The notes under the pieces were generated by a model. That model ran no database searches. It was not told the DNA's origin and worked only from the letters and a program-made list of their open reading frames with translations. The translations under genes were made by a program, and so were the position numbers. This document shows positions 23,640-34,669 of a stretch of DNA of 64,000 nucleotides, one piece after another. The stretch is taken from the NCBI GenBank assembly GCA_036362985.1, contig JAYGXS010000004.1, positions 6,251,065 through 6,315,064 on the forward strand. The letters are read 5' to 3'. This DNA is from Ligula intestinalis. Lineage: Eukaryota > Platyhelminthes > Cestoda > Diphyllobothriidea > Diphyllobothriidae. Numbering within the stretch: position 1 is the stretch's first letter; each line of letters starts with the position of its first letter.

Positions 23640-24873
23640 TAAAAGTGTACAATACGCGAAATTCTTATGCGGAAACAGTTAGTCTTTCTACATCGATGCC
23701 GAAGAATGAAATTTCGCCAAAATCAGTCCAAATTCGACATGCTATAAGAGCAACTAAAGTATATGAGATTGCATTTGGTAATAGCCAAAACATGCTCAGC
23801 GCATTCATTTCAAACGCCCATTACAAACTCCAGAAATTTCAATCTTCTAACGAACAATACAAAGACTTATGCCGAACAAAACTCCCTTCACACGTTTTAA
23901 ATCTCTGAACGAGACAATTACTCGTGTTTCCGACGATAAACGACAAAAGAAGAGAGACCTGTTAGACAAATAATGGTGTCCATTACCTAACAACCTTCCA
24001 CAAGTTAGAATTACTCAAATAGTGAAACAAACCTATCATCGAGAACTCTGACAGCAACCGAAGAACACGTGCTTTCCATAGAAATGAAATTCAACCTTGG
24101 TGGTTCAAAATATATGGACTTCCTTGCAAATTTGGAATCCATAATATAAGCAGAACATCTTAGGGACGATGAGCGGTTCACAATACTGAACAGCACTATG
24201 CACGCCTAAAAAACCAAACCCATTACTCAGTGCAGTCGCAAAAAGAAAAGAAAGAAATAAAATCGCTCAAAACAGACCAAAACATCGTCGTCCTTCCTGC
24301 AGATAAAGAAAGCTCAACTATCATCTTGGATAAGACAGACTATGAGGCAATTATTATATCAAAGCTAAAGGACAGATCAACATACAAAACTCTGAACGTG
24401 GATCTCACCAAAAAGCGCAATAAAACCATTGAAAAAGTACTCTAACGGCTTACAGAAACGAAACGAATATCAAGAGATATTGCCAAGTCCTCAAAGCAAA
24501 CCGAGCAAAACATAGCCAAGATCTTCGGGCTGCCTAAGGTGCACAAGCCTGATATACCACTGCGACCGATAGTTTACTTATTCCGTGCACCTCATTATAA
24601 AATATCGAAATGGCTATTCCGAAAACTCTACCCCGTGACAAAAGGTTTTGAAACATCAATCAACAATCCATAGACGAAATAATGGTACCCTTAGGTGTCG
24701 TCTCTCTCTTCACCTCGATACCATTGGATTTGGCAAGGCAATACACTGAAGAACTGCTAAAATCCTACGATGCAGAGTTTGCTGTACCCGCCCTGCTTGA
24801 AATCTTGGATCTCTGCCTGGAAACGGATTTTCTGTTCGCACAACAACATTGCCATTAGATTAAAGGGGCCCCG

Positions 24874-25224
24874 ATGGGATCAGCCATTTCAGGCTTCTTA
24901 GCTGAATTAACAATGCACAAATTAGAAGCAACGACCCTGCCAAAAGTTAACCCAACATTTTGGGTGCGATATGTTGATGACACGTATGTCATTGTGAAAA
25001 AGGACCAGCTCGAAAATCTGCACCACAATATCAACTCAACGGTGCCAGGCATCACGTTTACTCTCCAAAAAGAAGTTCACAACAAACTCATTTTGCTCAA
25101 CGTCCTCACACAGTGGAACACTGAAGGATCTTTCCAAACATCAGTTAACCGTAAAACAGCGCACGCAAATATCATCCTGCGCTACGAGAGCAACTACCCT
25201 GTTGCTCACAAATGGAGTCCCTAA
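24874..25224 (+). pseudogene. PLE family B reverse transcriptase core fragment
   Basis: Longest intact piece of the 23.6-26.1 kb element, 116 codons. It starts at the RT block MGSAISGFLAELTMHKLE, has catalytic YVDD within WVRYVDDTYVIVKK, then TVPGITFTLQ and the LLNVLTQWNTEGSFQTSVNRK block that ends the PLE palm. It stops at TAA in a region where intact PLEs continue to the SHKRS-like motif, here VAHKW. The upstream RT motifs lie in the preceding broken frames, so no functional enzyme can be made. Confidence 0.85.
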
Positions 25225-25395
25225 TCGATCGAGCAAGGATATTTTGTTCTAGCCCCGAACTCTACCAAGTCGAACATAATTACTTGTTCAAACTGTAAGA
25301 GACAGCAATAATTAAAACAGAAAGAAAGGGAACTAGGTTGCTTTGCCCAGGCGCCCAACCCACGAACTTGGTGAACACTTCCCTACATTAAGAAC

Positions 25396-25686
25396 GTGTC
25401 TCAACAAGTTGAAAGAGACCTGAGGAAGCACCTAATCCAAGTGGCGCACAAACCAACGAATACTCTGCGAAATCAGCTTGTACACCTTAAGGACAGGGTT
25501 AGCTATTTGGACAGAAAGAAAGTCATTTACAAAATCCCATGTAGCGGTTGCAATGCAGTTTATTGCGGAGAGACAGGAAGATCAGCCTCCACCAACTTAC
25601 GCCATCATCGAAGAGCGGTAAAGCGGCGCTATCACTTGTCTGAAGTCGCCATGCACACAATTGAAACTGGACACCAGTTTGCGTAG
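25396..25686 (+). pseudogene. PLE family B GIY-YIG endonuclease fragment
   Basis: 96 codons covering the linker and endonuclease. VIYKIPCSGCNAVYCGETGR is the Cys-containing PLE form of GIY-YIG, followed by LRHHRRAVKRRYHLSEVAMHTIETGHQF, which holds the conserved His and Glu of the fold. A TAG at the end interrupts it; homologous coding continues downstream to about 25.84 kb (CINRHVEL). This domain would nick target DNA. It belongs to the 23640-26060 element. Confidence 0.85.
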
Positions 25687-26264
25687 GACGAAACTCGCAT
25701 TGATGGCTCCTGTCCATACAAGAAAGGCCATGAATTCTTATAAACTATCAACTCCGACGACTCGTGCATCAACAGGCACGTTGAATTGGACGCGATGCAC
25801 ATCTTCCTCAGAGTAGCACGGAAGAGATGGCAGCCTCCTTAGACTGGAGGAGGCCAAAGCCAACCACCACTGACCACACAATTAGATGCAGTCGACAATT
25901 AGTCCTCAACCGGCCGCATAATCACATGCGGGGGAAAATTACCAATTATTACCTTGAACCACTATATTAGCCCCTGTTAGCCATCATTGTTGATTAACTG
26001 TTTCGTACGATTCCCATCCGTCTAATGACGACCTGGTGAGCCAGTTTTGAAAATTCACTCAATAAACAACATTTCCCCGAAGACTTTCTTCTATGCCAAC
26101 TTTCCAGTTCATCTGGTAAACAGTTTCGCAATTGTGTTCATAATCGATGTTTATAACAGCTACTACTGTAACGTACCACCCATTTTACGTAGGAAACATG
26201 TTATTTCTATCGGTTTTGAGTCATTACAACCACGGTGGAGGTTTGTAAACGCATCCGGTGATTT

Positions 26265-26825
26265 ATGAAGTGCACGGTAAATACTCGATTTAACTCTAGT
26301 TCGCTACCGCCAGTAGTGCTCCGCCTTCAGAGTAGTAGCTCGGAGTCGTATGTATGCATCGATCGAGGATCATTTGACCGGCGCGGCAAAATTTCACACG
26401 GAGGTGCCCATGACGCCGATAGCTCTGCAAGAGAAAACGAAAGGCTGATCGATCCACTGTTTGGCGAGGGGAAGGCCGGCGTGCAAGCTGACGCCGAGGC
26501 AAGCACGATACTGGTGCAGGGAACAAAGGGGACGCAAGACGGATGCATGCTATACCCACGGAGGAGTAAGCACGGTACTCTGACGATGGAGGCTAATGTG
26601 CTTTTGAAACGTCAGTCAAAGTATACTTCGGTCCATGAAATTGCCCCTTTTTCTTCTTCCTCTTCGGAAGATGATGCAAACAATACATCGTATTGTGTAT
26701 GTTTATCCCAGAGGATAATCGAAATGACGAAAAAGATTCCAGACAGTTCAATCAAAACCATTCGGTTACCGGAAGAAGGAAAACCTCAACTTCGGCTTTT
26801 GTACCTACAGCTGCAAAGAGCCTAG
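26265..26825 (+). CDS. Unrecognised 186-aa open frame in a GC-richer island
   Basis: Longest open frame in the window outside the GPCR and the transposons, ATG 26265 to TAG 26823-26825. I do not recognise the product. The protein is hydrophilic with no membrane segment or signal peptide. It is Ser-rich near the N-terminus (SSSSES), has a charged middle, an acidic Ser run SSSSSEDD near residues 130-137, and a short C-terminal amphipathic part (RLLYLQLQRA). It lies just downstream of the PLE at 23.6-26.1 kb, in sequence visibly richer in G+C than most of the window. It could be a single-exon gene, a first exon, a repeat-derived frame, or chance in GC-rich DNA. No splice sites or poly(A) signal stand out nearby. 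Existence as a gene is uncertain. Confidence 0.33.
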   Translation: MKCTVNTRFNSSSLPPVVLRLQSSSSESYVCIDRGSFDRRGKISHGGAHDADSSARENERLIDPLFGEGKAGVQADAEASTILVQGTKGTQDGCMLYPRRSKHGTLTMEANVLLKRQSKYTSVHEIAPFSSSSSEDDANNTSYCVCLSQRIIEMTKKIPDSSIKTIRLPEEGKPQLRLLYLQLQRA

Positions 26826-26829
26826 CACA

Positions 26830-28219
26830 GCTATAAGTTCTTCACGATACAGCCGATATCTATATAAGAATAGTGGTACCTTTACATAGCATCATGGTGG
26901 GAGCCTAGAGGAACGTATTTCTCAAATACACAGAGAAAAGTGCAGTTTGAAGAAAAGAGGCGTACCGGAAAATCGAGTTTTAATCGTCAATTTTCGACCT
27001 TGTGAGGCTAGCTCTTTACCAAAGTAAATGAAATGTGAGTGCTGGGTTTGTCGCAATAGAGGGTTTGGGAGCAGAGCTTACACGAACGGGGCAGAGTGTG
27101 TGGGGGTTAGTGTGGTGTGAATCCTCTTACGATAGTCGCTGCAACTAAGAGAGGAGATGTGAATGCTTCGATTGTGAGCCACGTGCCTGGTAAGGGGCGG
27201 GGAAAGCATACTGCACGATATTCCACTTGGCCAGACACGGATAGACTGATGTCGTTGCAGGGTGGTGCGCGTTTTATTGGACCATGCGCGCCAACTAACG
27301 TAATGTAAAGCAAGACCAACGTTGTTGCTGATACTGTTTGTGCCAGAGAGTTAAGCTTCGATAAATTATCGTACCCGTTTTGCAGCAAAAGTAGCTTATG
27401 TAGGCCCTCTCATATACCCCTAATCCCACTATTTAGTCCTGCAAAAACAGTGGTTATAGAGTTTTGGGGGTGAGTCAATAGGATAAGAAGAGAAAGAAAT
27501 CGTTAGAAGTAATTGTTAAATGAAAAAATCTAGTCGAATTTGCTTCACGCGGCCACTGGTAAGTTAGTTGTTCCACTGTATGCGTGGCACTTCGCGCAGT
27601 GAACTATAGTTATCTAACTGCAGAACAGTAAGGTGGACCTCAGGTAAGTTGAAGTAGATGACCTAACCACCATTTCAATTTTTCGGAAAATTCACAAAAT
27701 TTCAAATTTCTTATTGGGTTTGTCCGCAATAAGTTATAAGATAATACAGTTAAGAGAAAATCTACATATATAAATGAACAAAACTTTTAAATGCAGTGAA
27801 ATAAAAATGCCCTTAGCATTTTTAAAGTATATTTCTGTGCGTGTCCTTATTACCCACCCATAAAATCCTGTAACCACCGTTTTTGTAGGAAAACATGCAG
27901 GGAGTTGGGATTAAAGAGTGGGCCTACATACGCTAATGTTGCCCGTTTTGCAGTAACCATGCCGTTCACTTCAGTTTCTTTCTAAGTGAAGCGATCTTCA
28001 TAATCAGTAACGTGCTGCAGCGTCTATCGCAGCAGGATTTGCGTCACGCATACCCTCCTGCACCCTTATACCTGTTCAATGTATCCCTGCTACCAAATCC
28101 TCTAGTGCGACAACCCCGCCCCTAAATTTGCAAATAAAACAACGTTTCCCATGTGCAAACGCAAAAGTGGCAAAAAAGCAGGCTGTATTGGATCTATGGA
28201 ATTTTCGGAGAGCTCTTCA
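26830..28219. other. GC-richer island end, then AT-rich DNA; no gene seen
   Basis: 26830-27310 stays G/C-rich with CpG-containing words (GCGCGCC near 27290), then composition drops. Frames on both strands at 27107-27388 lack motifs. Confidence 0.45.
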
Positions 28220-28960
28220 ACTCCGAAGGAGCGTTTATTGAAGGAAAACCTGGTCCGGGGTTAATACAAACTTTAACAGTTGTGAACCTATCCAACAGAA
28301 GCATAAATTGTTCCACTGCTTAACGCAAATTGCCAGAAAAATCTGTTCGGCAAAATATACTGAAATGGAACTCCAGAAACTGTAAAACCTGCCTCGAGAA
28401 AATGGATGTCCGGTCAGATTCATCATAATAAAACATAGTGAGGAGCGAAACAGAGCCCACCACACCCACTGTGGAAAAGAAGGCCCTATTCCTCAATGTC
28501 CTCTTTCAGGGGAATGCACCCAGCGAACTCGTAAGCAGACGCATGACCCAAGCCGTAGCATAAACCCTCCCAGCAGCGAAAGTTCGGGTGTTATTCTCAA
28601 GAAACCCGGTCCAGCCCGGCGAAGGTAAGGATAGGATACCAGCTCACACACATTCTATGTGCATCTTATCATTTACTTGTTCTTGTGGAGCAGGTTATAT
28701 CTGTCGCATGAGTTGGCATTTATCCAAAAGAATACGAGAGCACCTCCCTGCATTGCTGGCCAAAGGTGGAGTCAGAACAATTCTGGCCTACATGGTTGCC
28801 TCTGGACATCATGCAGACTCCGGCAAAACATTTAATGTAACTTAAAAAGGTCCCGCCAAGCTGCCAAAGCCCCCTGAGTTAGCGTTTGCTAGCACTAACA
28901 GAAACAACTTCGATCCGGCAGACGAAGCTAGTTTTGTGCGTGTAAGATAAACTCATGCAA
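28220..28960 (+). mobile_element. PLE family A fragment (RT end and GIY-YIG)
   Basis: Homologous to 43320-44000. The region near 28250-28560 matches the thumb/linker (AAGAAGGCCCTATTCCTC ... CCCAGCGAACTCGTAAGCAGACGCATGAC corresponds to FQGDGPSELLRRRLS in the intronic copy). The frame 28588-28845 encodes TCSCGAGYICRMSWHLSKRIREHLPALLAKGG, the GIY-YIG domain with the second G of YIG region changed to YICRM. Stops on both sides. It stands alone without an upstream RT, so it is a 5'-truncated copy. Confidence 0.85.
28588..28845 (+). pseudogene. GIY-YIG endonuclease fragment, PLE family A
   Basis: 85-codon open frame. MCILSFTCSCGAGYICRMSWHLSKRIREHLPALL is almost the same as MCIYSFTCSCGAGYIGRTSRRLSKRVREHIPAWL in the copy at 43.7 kb, then ILAYMVASGHHADSGKTFNV matches its SSILVHLVDSDHRVDAKEAFRV. 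YIGRT has become YICRM, which probably destroys the active-site loop, and a stop follows directly. Confidence 0.82.
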
Positions 28961-29749
28961 GCCCACAGCTTGGTATGGCCAGCGCGCTCTCTAACCCTTC
29001 CCAGCCTCGTCCCATCTCCACATTCAGAAAACCCTCATCGTCTCGAAACCAGCCAAGTACTTTCAATCCCACTCCTTCCATCTTTTCATGACATAATTAC
29101 TTTTCACCCCCTCCCTATTTGAACGTACTAACCTGAGGAGAATTTGTCGAAAGCTAGCTATACTCACCAGATATTTTTCTGAATTCTTTGAGGGGAATTT
29201 TTGCAACTTTCAACTTTGTTATAGTTTGGAGCCCCCCAACGTATTTTTTTCTGTTTGTCGGAGGGCTCATTTCGTGCAGCGATTTTATCGGATAAGTCAG
29301 CTTGTTTCCAGTCATATTCAGTACATCTCCTATCTTAGCTTTGTTTTTCTGCTAGGCTAGTGTCTTTTCTTATTTGATAAGTGGAAACACCCAAACTCTC
29401 ATGCAAATACCGGTACACACTGGATAAAAAAACTACTCAGGCCTGAAGGATTGTTTTTCGTGATTTGTCATGTGTTTTATCGTAGTTTACCAATTGATTT
29501 TGTGATAACTGAAGCATTTGGTCTATCAGAGTTCTTCTGCTTTACAGGGGTACCTAAAAAATTGCACTGTGACCACCAAAATACGCCCGCCTTGACAGAT
29601 ACACCTACAGCTTGAGAAACATCCACTCACTTCAAACCAGCCTCTATAATACAAATAACTAGACTTGCATCCCTACGCCTCGGGCCATCAGTTAAGGATT
29701 CCATAAACACTACTACATATAGGAAAGTAAGACGTGCTCTGGAGCCAGG

Positions 29750-31100
29750 GCTTTATCTGTTCAACGTTTCGAACCCTCTCCAGAGCCCATTGTCACAGAA
29801 TAAAAAATGTGCAGCTAACAGTGTATTTAACTCGGTCCCACCGGAAATGACCTCTGCCCTTGACTTGTGACCTCGATCTGCATGCGCAACGCGGGGAACG
29901 CAGGAGGAAGCTCGAGATGACTGTTAATTGAGTCCACGCACGAATGCCATGCTTCCTGCAGCAGGCGTGAAGTTCGTTTATCTAACCTACCCAGTATTCG
30001 CACGCGTTTGAAGTCCAAGCCGTGCCCTGGCGGGTAGGCGTGGGCGGCCACCAGGGCAAGCTTGTTCTTCCTTCACACGACGAGTTCATACTGCTGCATT
30101 TTCGTGAGAACCCGCTTTCTCCCTTTCACTGACAAAATTGGCTAGACCACAAAGACCGTATGCGTTAGTGACACCGGATTTTTGATTAACAAGTACTTGG
30201 GTCTTGGGCTACATAAGTTGCCTGTCGATTGTTGCTTCCGGTCTGTGAGCAACGCCAATCCCAAATTCGCTGAACAGTCGAGCGAAGTCTTCAGATACTA
30301 CAGCAACATAGGGTATAGCCAGCCTACCTGTCAGTTCTAGCTGTCCCGTTTTTTTCTTCGATTAGGGCCTGGCCTGCATTTTTCGACGAATGCGCCAAAA
30401 TAGCCATTTATTGTGAAAAGTTTCCGCAGGCACTGGACCTCAGCTTTCTTGCCAGCTGGTTCGCTGCAGTGGGTTTCTAAACGGCAATATCGCGTTTGCA
30501 CGCAGCTGTGTCTGTGCAAGACGGGATTGGTTGCTGAAGTAACTCAGGATGCGAAAGGTATTTGTCGCCTTTCTGTGAACTGTTGTTTTGAGTTCTCCAG
30601 CGTCTTTTCTGCACAACAACATGTCAATGAACGGCGAGTGGCATTCTTTTTCTTCCTCCATCGTGAATTGGATGTCGGAGAAGTTCTAGTTCAGCTTCCT
30701 TGTGAAATCATTTAGCCTGTCTCATCGAATGATGACAAACTTGTCATCAATATACCGTACTTACAATCGTGGTCAATAGTGTTTGAAAGCCCATGCCTCC
30801 AGTCGTTGTCGTTCTGCTTTGGGAATCAAAATGTTCAATGGTTTAGGGTGAACATAATACTGAGACACTCTCTAGTTCTCTCTTATCACAAACGCATACC
30901 ATAGTTTAGATTTACATTTTCCTTAGATTGAACACAACAGGTTCTCACACAGTCCACAGCCCATCTATGTAGCAGCCAGGTGACACAATGAAAGGCTGCA
31001 TCGGTGTGTTTGGAAAGTGAGATTTTGCAAGAGCTATCCTCGCGCTTTGAAAGTATGCCAACGAGGTGAAGCACTGCGTCATTTTAAGTCTGATCACCAT
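29750..31100 (-). mobile_element. Penelope-like element, third copy type, 5'-truncated, minus strand
   Basis: Minus strand, in order: a catalytic block RYIDDKFVII near 30755, then DIQFTMEEEKECHSPFIDMLLCRKDAGELKTTVHRK (30680-30560), NTFRILSYFSN, a CVQT..R.ETHCS block and LRKLFTINGY near 30400. These are the RT palm end and linker of a PLE. The C-terminal piece at 30051-29827 (ILGRLDKRTSRLLQEAWHSCVDSINSHLELPPAF) matches the end of the GIY-YIG region. The RT motif is YIDD. Stops and shifts occur between blocks, and the GIY-YIG centre is poorly preserved. The 3' flank near 29806-29760 has a TTCGAAAC block and GC-rich inverted words suggestive of a decayed hammerhead. Confidence 0.78.
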
Positions 31101-31647
31101 CGGGCTTTCCTGCGTGAGTGCCTGCTTGCCCGTACGTTGCGATCCCTCCTTAGCGGCAGACTCCGTGAATTACTTTACTGCTGCTTTTTGCAGAAGACGG
31201 CTGTTTAGGCTTGTCAGAGACACCACCGGTCCCCAATGGCATTGTATTTTCCATCCGATCTTTGTGGCGAAAAGTGGGGTAGGGTGATGCTGCGAGACTG
31301 CTGCACGCGTCACGAGTGCTAATCCTACGGAATAACGCAGTTTGTCACATGCGGCAGTCAAACTGTCGCAGGCTATTAAGTAATTAATGCAAGCTGGGCA
31401 GAGAACGTTTCTTTTTCTCCCCATCATTCCTGTGCTCTTTATTTCTGCTAAAAAGTATTAGACTGAATGCAGTCCATGATAATTTCCGTGAACTGTCCAT
31501 TTGCATGCTGATTTTGCTTTAAAAGACATACCTATTTGCCTCTAGGACATCGCGGTATTACCCTCTTCTCTTGTATACCGACAGAGACGAAGTATGCTCT
31601 GGGAAGATGTAAAATTTTAAGGCATTTAACGTGGTTGGAGACAGCAC

Positions 31648-31685
<38 letters not shown>
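31648..31685. repeat. (TTA)n microsatellite
   Basis: About 12 uninterrupted TTA units. Confidence 0.97.
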
Positions 31686-31687
<2 letters not shown>

Positions 31688-32149
31688 ACTGCTATCGGGG
31701 AGCTTGCTGTCCTTCAACCGACATCTTTTGTTCAGGTTCTGTTTTCACAGCAAAAAGGATCGTAGAGCACAATTTTCAGAAGCTGACAGCTTTGATGGCT
31801 CCCCACATACCTGTGCGGTACATTCTCTTCCGCAGGTCCTGCAGACAAATATGTTTCCTAATTCAAGAGTCTTCCGTGCGTCTAAATGGACGAAAATAAA
31901 CGATGTCTTGCATCCAAAAATATGTAAAGGAGCTGCTGCATTTGACTGACACTGGGTATAGCTGGCTATACGTGTATTGGTGGAAAGTTTTGCGAAAAAG
32001 ACAAGGGTGACCGAAGTGACTATATCTGGCTAAAAAGTCGTCATCAACCAGTCATACACAAACTCAAGTGATACACTCTGCAAACCTCTAACCCATGATC
32101 GTTTTGATTTGAGCCTACCACCCCTACTTTTGAACCACGAGCTCGTATG

Positions 32150-32330
32150 TTTGCCAGTTAAGTTAAGGGAGGTAGTGACACTCGTTCATGGACGTTCACT
32201 GACCGCTAACGGAACTCATCTGATCAAAAAGATCGCGAGTTCGAAGCTGGGGTGGAGAAAAACGTAAGTCAGGGTCCGACTGGTTGATGACAGTAAGTAA
32301 GCGAGTAATGCTTATTACAGTCTTCCTGGT
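32150..32330 (+). mobile_element. tRNA-like SINE candidate (family 2), plus copy
   Basis: Contains ACCGCTAACGGAACTCATCTGATCAAAAAGATCGCGAGTTCGAAGC-type sequence near 32205-32250. The GCGAGTTCGAAGC word is a near-consensus B box, and the preceding part resembles the long variable arm of a Leu-type tRNA. An inverted relative follows at 32360-32480 and another lies at 48640-48720. Confidence 0.45.
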
Positions 32331-32359
32331 TTTGCCGGAAATACTACCTGCCTTTACTA

Positions 32360-32480
32360 TTACGAACTCTGTCTAGCCCATGACAGAGCGGGATAGATGA
32401 ATTCCGCTAACGGTCGGCGAGCGTTCATCAACGACTACTCATTCGTCGCTCTTTAGTGAGATTCTGCACGTAGCTATGAA
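32360..32480 (-). mobile_element. tRNA-like SINE candidate (family 2), inverted copy
   Basis: The minus strand reads GAACGCTCGCCGACCGTTAG, CGGAATTCATCT and ATCCCGCTCTGTC, aligning with GACGTTCACTGACCGCTAACGGAACTCATCTGATC in the plus copy next to it. The B-box part is not preserved. Confidence 0.42.
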
Positions 32481-32639
32481 AGTTCACCTGTTAGTAATAT
32501 AAGGTGGATTTTGATGCAAGAAAGGAAGTTTTCAATTAAAACGGGACGTCATGTAGAGGCGTCCAATAAGCCAGATAGCCGAACATGGGTCACTTCGACA
32601 ATTTGGAGAAAATTCTGGACGCCTTAGTACACAATAAAA

Positions 32640-33175
32640 AACTCCCAAATGGACCACAGCAAAGCTAAAGAAGCCTTTTTCCGTTAATTAAGATGCAAAA
32701 ACAAACATTCCATCCGAGAATTTCGGAAAGTAGTTGCCATACATAGGCCATAGTGGAAAAGTAGGCTTTATTTCTCGAAGTTCCCTTTCCAAAGGATGCG
32801 GCAAATGCGCTCCTAATAAGGTCCTTACCCTAACCGGTACTTTTCTCAACCAATCCGGTCCTGCCCGGCGCAGGTAAGGATGGTCTGCTAACTCAAACCA
32901 CTTCTATGTGCATCTAATAGTTAAATTGCTTCTGTTGACCAGGTTGTATCGGTTGCACGAGTCGACACTTATCCACAAGTATACAAGAGTGCCTCACGGC
33001 ATGGCTAAGGAGAACTGAAGTCAGGAGCATCATCAGTGCCATTCTTCCACACATCGTTGAATCACGACATCATGTGGATTCTATTAAAGCCTTCGAGGTG
33101 ATTTATAGGCTCCCACCAAGCTATAAAAAGTGTCTGAGTCTGCATTTGCTAGCAACAGCAGGGCCAATTAGCACA
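32640..33175 (+). mobile_element. PLE family A fragment, strongly decayed
   Basis: Nucleotide relative of 28460-28900: shared GTGGAAAAG.AGGC..TATT, CGGTCCTGCCCGGCG.AGGTAAGGAT and TCTATGTGCATCT. The GIY-YIG part reads only in pieces (CIGCTSRHLSTSIQECLTAWL-like with frame changes) near 32940-33010. End near TTTGCTAGCA at 33150, a word also found at 28886. Followed directly by a SINE tail. Confidence 0.65.
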
Positions 33176-33187
33176 TAACTGTTATTT

Positions 33188-33312
33188 TTAGAGGGTGTGA
33201 CAGATATGCTTAATTCACTTGACCCCCATTGTGAAAAATCCGCGGCCTCGGTGGAAGTCGAGGCTTAACAGCAGGAAAGTATTTGATCGGGCCACTGGGT
33301 GAACCTGTATTG
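33188..33312 (-). mobile_element. tRNA-derived SINE (family 1), minus-strand copy with deleted head
   Basis: Minus strand: CAGTGG, a deletion, then ACTTTCCTGCTGTTAAGCC and TTCCACCGAGGC (head end at 33245), then the tail GGATTTTTCACAATGGGGGT, GAATTAAGCATATCTG. The acceptor end CCGAGGC is the best preserved in the window. It abuts the PLE fragment at 32640-33175. Confidence 0.6.
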
Positions 33313-33409
33313 CTCCACAGGTTCTCTCTCCTTTCCCCAAGGCCCTTGCCGGGCTTCGAAAAACCCTCATTGCCGCGTACCGTGCAATCTGTGCAAGTAT
33401 TACCCTTAT

Positions 33410-33570
33410 CTACGCATGTCTTCGACTGTTCTACTATTGCTTATGATTAAGAATTCCCGAGGGAATCCGAAATGTCAGGACAATAAACATCTTGTTTTAC
33501 TGATCGGTTCTTCGTCTACTGCACTGCTTCCTGGAACCCGAATATTTTATTCTATGAGATGCATATTATC
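33410..33570 (+). repeat. Dispersed repeat pair, copy 1
   Basis: TATGATTAAGAATTCCCGAG, GGAATCCGAAATGTCAGGACA aligns with 59215-59260 (TATGACTAAGTATTCCTGCC, GGAATCCGAAACTTCAGGACA). Similarity continues weakly on both sides. Confidence 0.65.
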
Positions 33571-34295
33571 AGCACCAAAACCCCTTTCGCATCCCCATTT
33601 ATAATCTGCCTGAAATGGTAAATGTAACAGGCCACATGTTTAGCCTGAATCTTTTATTCCTCTCCATATAAATTAACTGGCCTGATGATAACTAATTGAA
33701 AAGCTATGAATGCCTGCCAAGTACACTTTTGATTATAGCTACGTGAATTATATTGTAGGATGCGGGAGAACTTCTGATTTATATACAACATTTTTGATAA
33801 ATGAAGGTTGACGTAACTATCTGTTTCTCATATATATTTCGTTTCTTACGAATATTTTACATCGTAATACACAAATACGGCACCATTTCCGCCGTACATA
33901 ATATGGGACTGGGCGTAGAATTCCACATAGGATAAGTATTTAAAATTTATAATGTTAACATGCACACTTAGCATACGCGAAACTTTAATCAAATCCTAAC
34001 CTAAACGTTACACTAACCTCATAATAAACCCATCCTTCAAATTAGCCAAAGCTATTCATAAAACTTAAACCTGACCTAACCTCCACATTCACTTTACTTT
34101 CATTGATGGTAGGTGCGGGGCCCATGGGGTTTCCAATATTTCTAAATGTAAAGAGCCTTTATAAAAAACAGGCAGGTTGTAAATTAAAACATAGTTCCCC
34201 TATTTGCACCATTATCCTCAGCTTGTAACGGAAACTGTTAGTTGCACAGGTTTAAGTTTTTTTTGTGGTTTTACTGTTCAACCAAGTACTTTGAC

Positions 34296-34435
34296 ATATT
34301 GTTTAGGGTTTTTTGGCCGATTTGCTTGATAAATTTGACCCAATCATCAAATAATTTGCAGCATCGGTGGATATTGAAACCGCACAGCAGGGAAGACCTT
34401 CACGCAGCCAGCGCTCGACAGTTTGCTCTTTAACG
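34296..34435 (-). mobile_element. tRNA-derived SINE (family 1), minus-strand copy
   Basis: On the minus strand the head (34435-34361) reads GAGCGCTGGCTGCGTGAAGG, CTTCCCTGCTGTGCGGTTT and CCACCGATGC. It aligns base by base with 62568-62624 and keeps a better B box (GGTTTCAATATCC). The tail continues through GATTGGGTCAAATTTATCAAG, the same block as GGGG.CAA.TGAA in the other copies. The D arm is eroded. Confidence 0.62.
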
Positions 34436-34595
34436 CCACACCATGCGTCCTGAATTTAATTACTCTGTAATCAATTTTGGCCACCCAAATTTACCGCTCA
34501 TATGAATTCAACCAATTCGGAACGGCAAACTGACGGCTCAAGCAGGATTTCTCAACAATAATCTAGAATCCACCAAGTTGACTTCTAGGCTGACT

Positions 34596-34668
34596 TATTT
34601 ATTGAGGGGTTGTGTGGCATATTTGCTTAATTCAGTTGACCAAATTGGGGAAAATCTTTTGCCGACAT
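34596..34668 (-). repeat. SINE family 1 tail fragment
   Basis: Minus strand reads TTTTCCCCAATTTGGTCAAC, TGAATTAAGCAAATATGCC, the tail of family 1 without a recognisable tRNA head. It touches the CR1-like LINE fragment starting at about 34670. Confidence 0.55.
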
Positions 34669-34669
34669 A

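Larger units (their letters stand above)
23640..26060 (+). mobile_element. Penelope-like element (family B), decayed, nearly full-length
   Basis: PLE remnant in several broken frames. In order: a possible N-terminal part (23645-23908, weak); a block reading NLSSRTLTATEEHVLSIEMK near 24030-24090; VVLPADKESSTIILDKTDYE near 24290; the RT motif GLPKVHKPDIPLRPIV near 24525; VSSLFTSIP near 24700; APMGSAISGFLAELTM near 24865-24920; catalytic WVRYVDDTYVIV near 24961; a linker; and a GIY-YIG domain with CSGCNAVYCGETGRSA near 25540-25590. A conserved C-terminal CINRHVEL block sits near 25765. Stops and at least one frame change break the coding region. The tail near 26020-26060 has a CTAATGA...GAAA arrangement like a mutated hammerhead and an AATAAA. 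It differs from family A in carrying YCGETGR in place of YIGRT, so it is a separate PLE lineage. Confidence 0.88.

Noticed and set aside
31536..31949. 137-codon plus-strand frame
   Set aside because: Runs through the TTA microsatellite (poly-Ile); no domain on either side.
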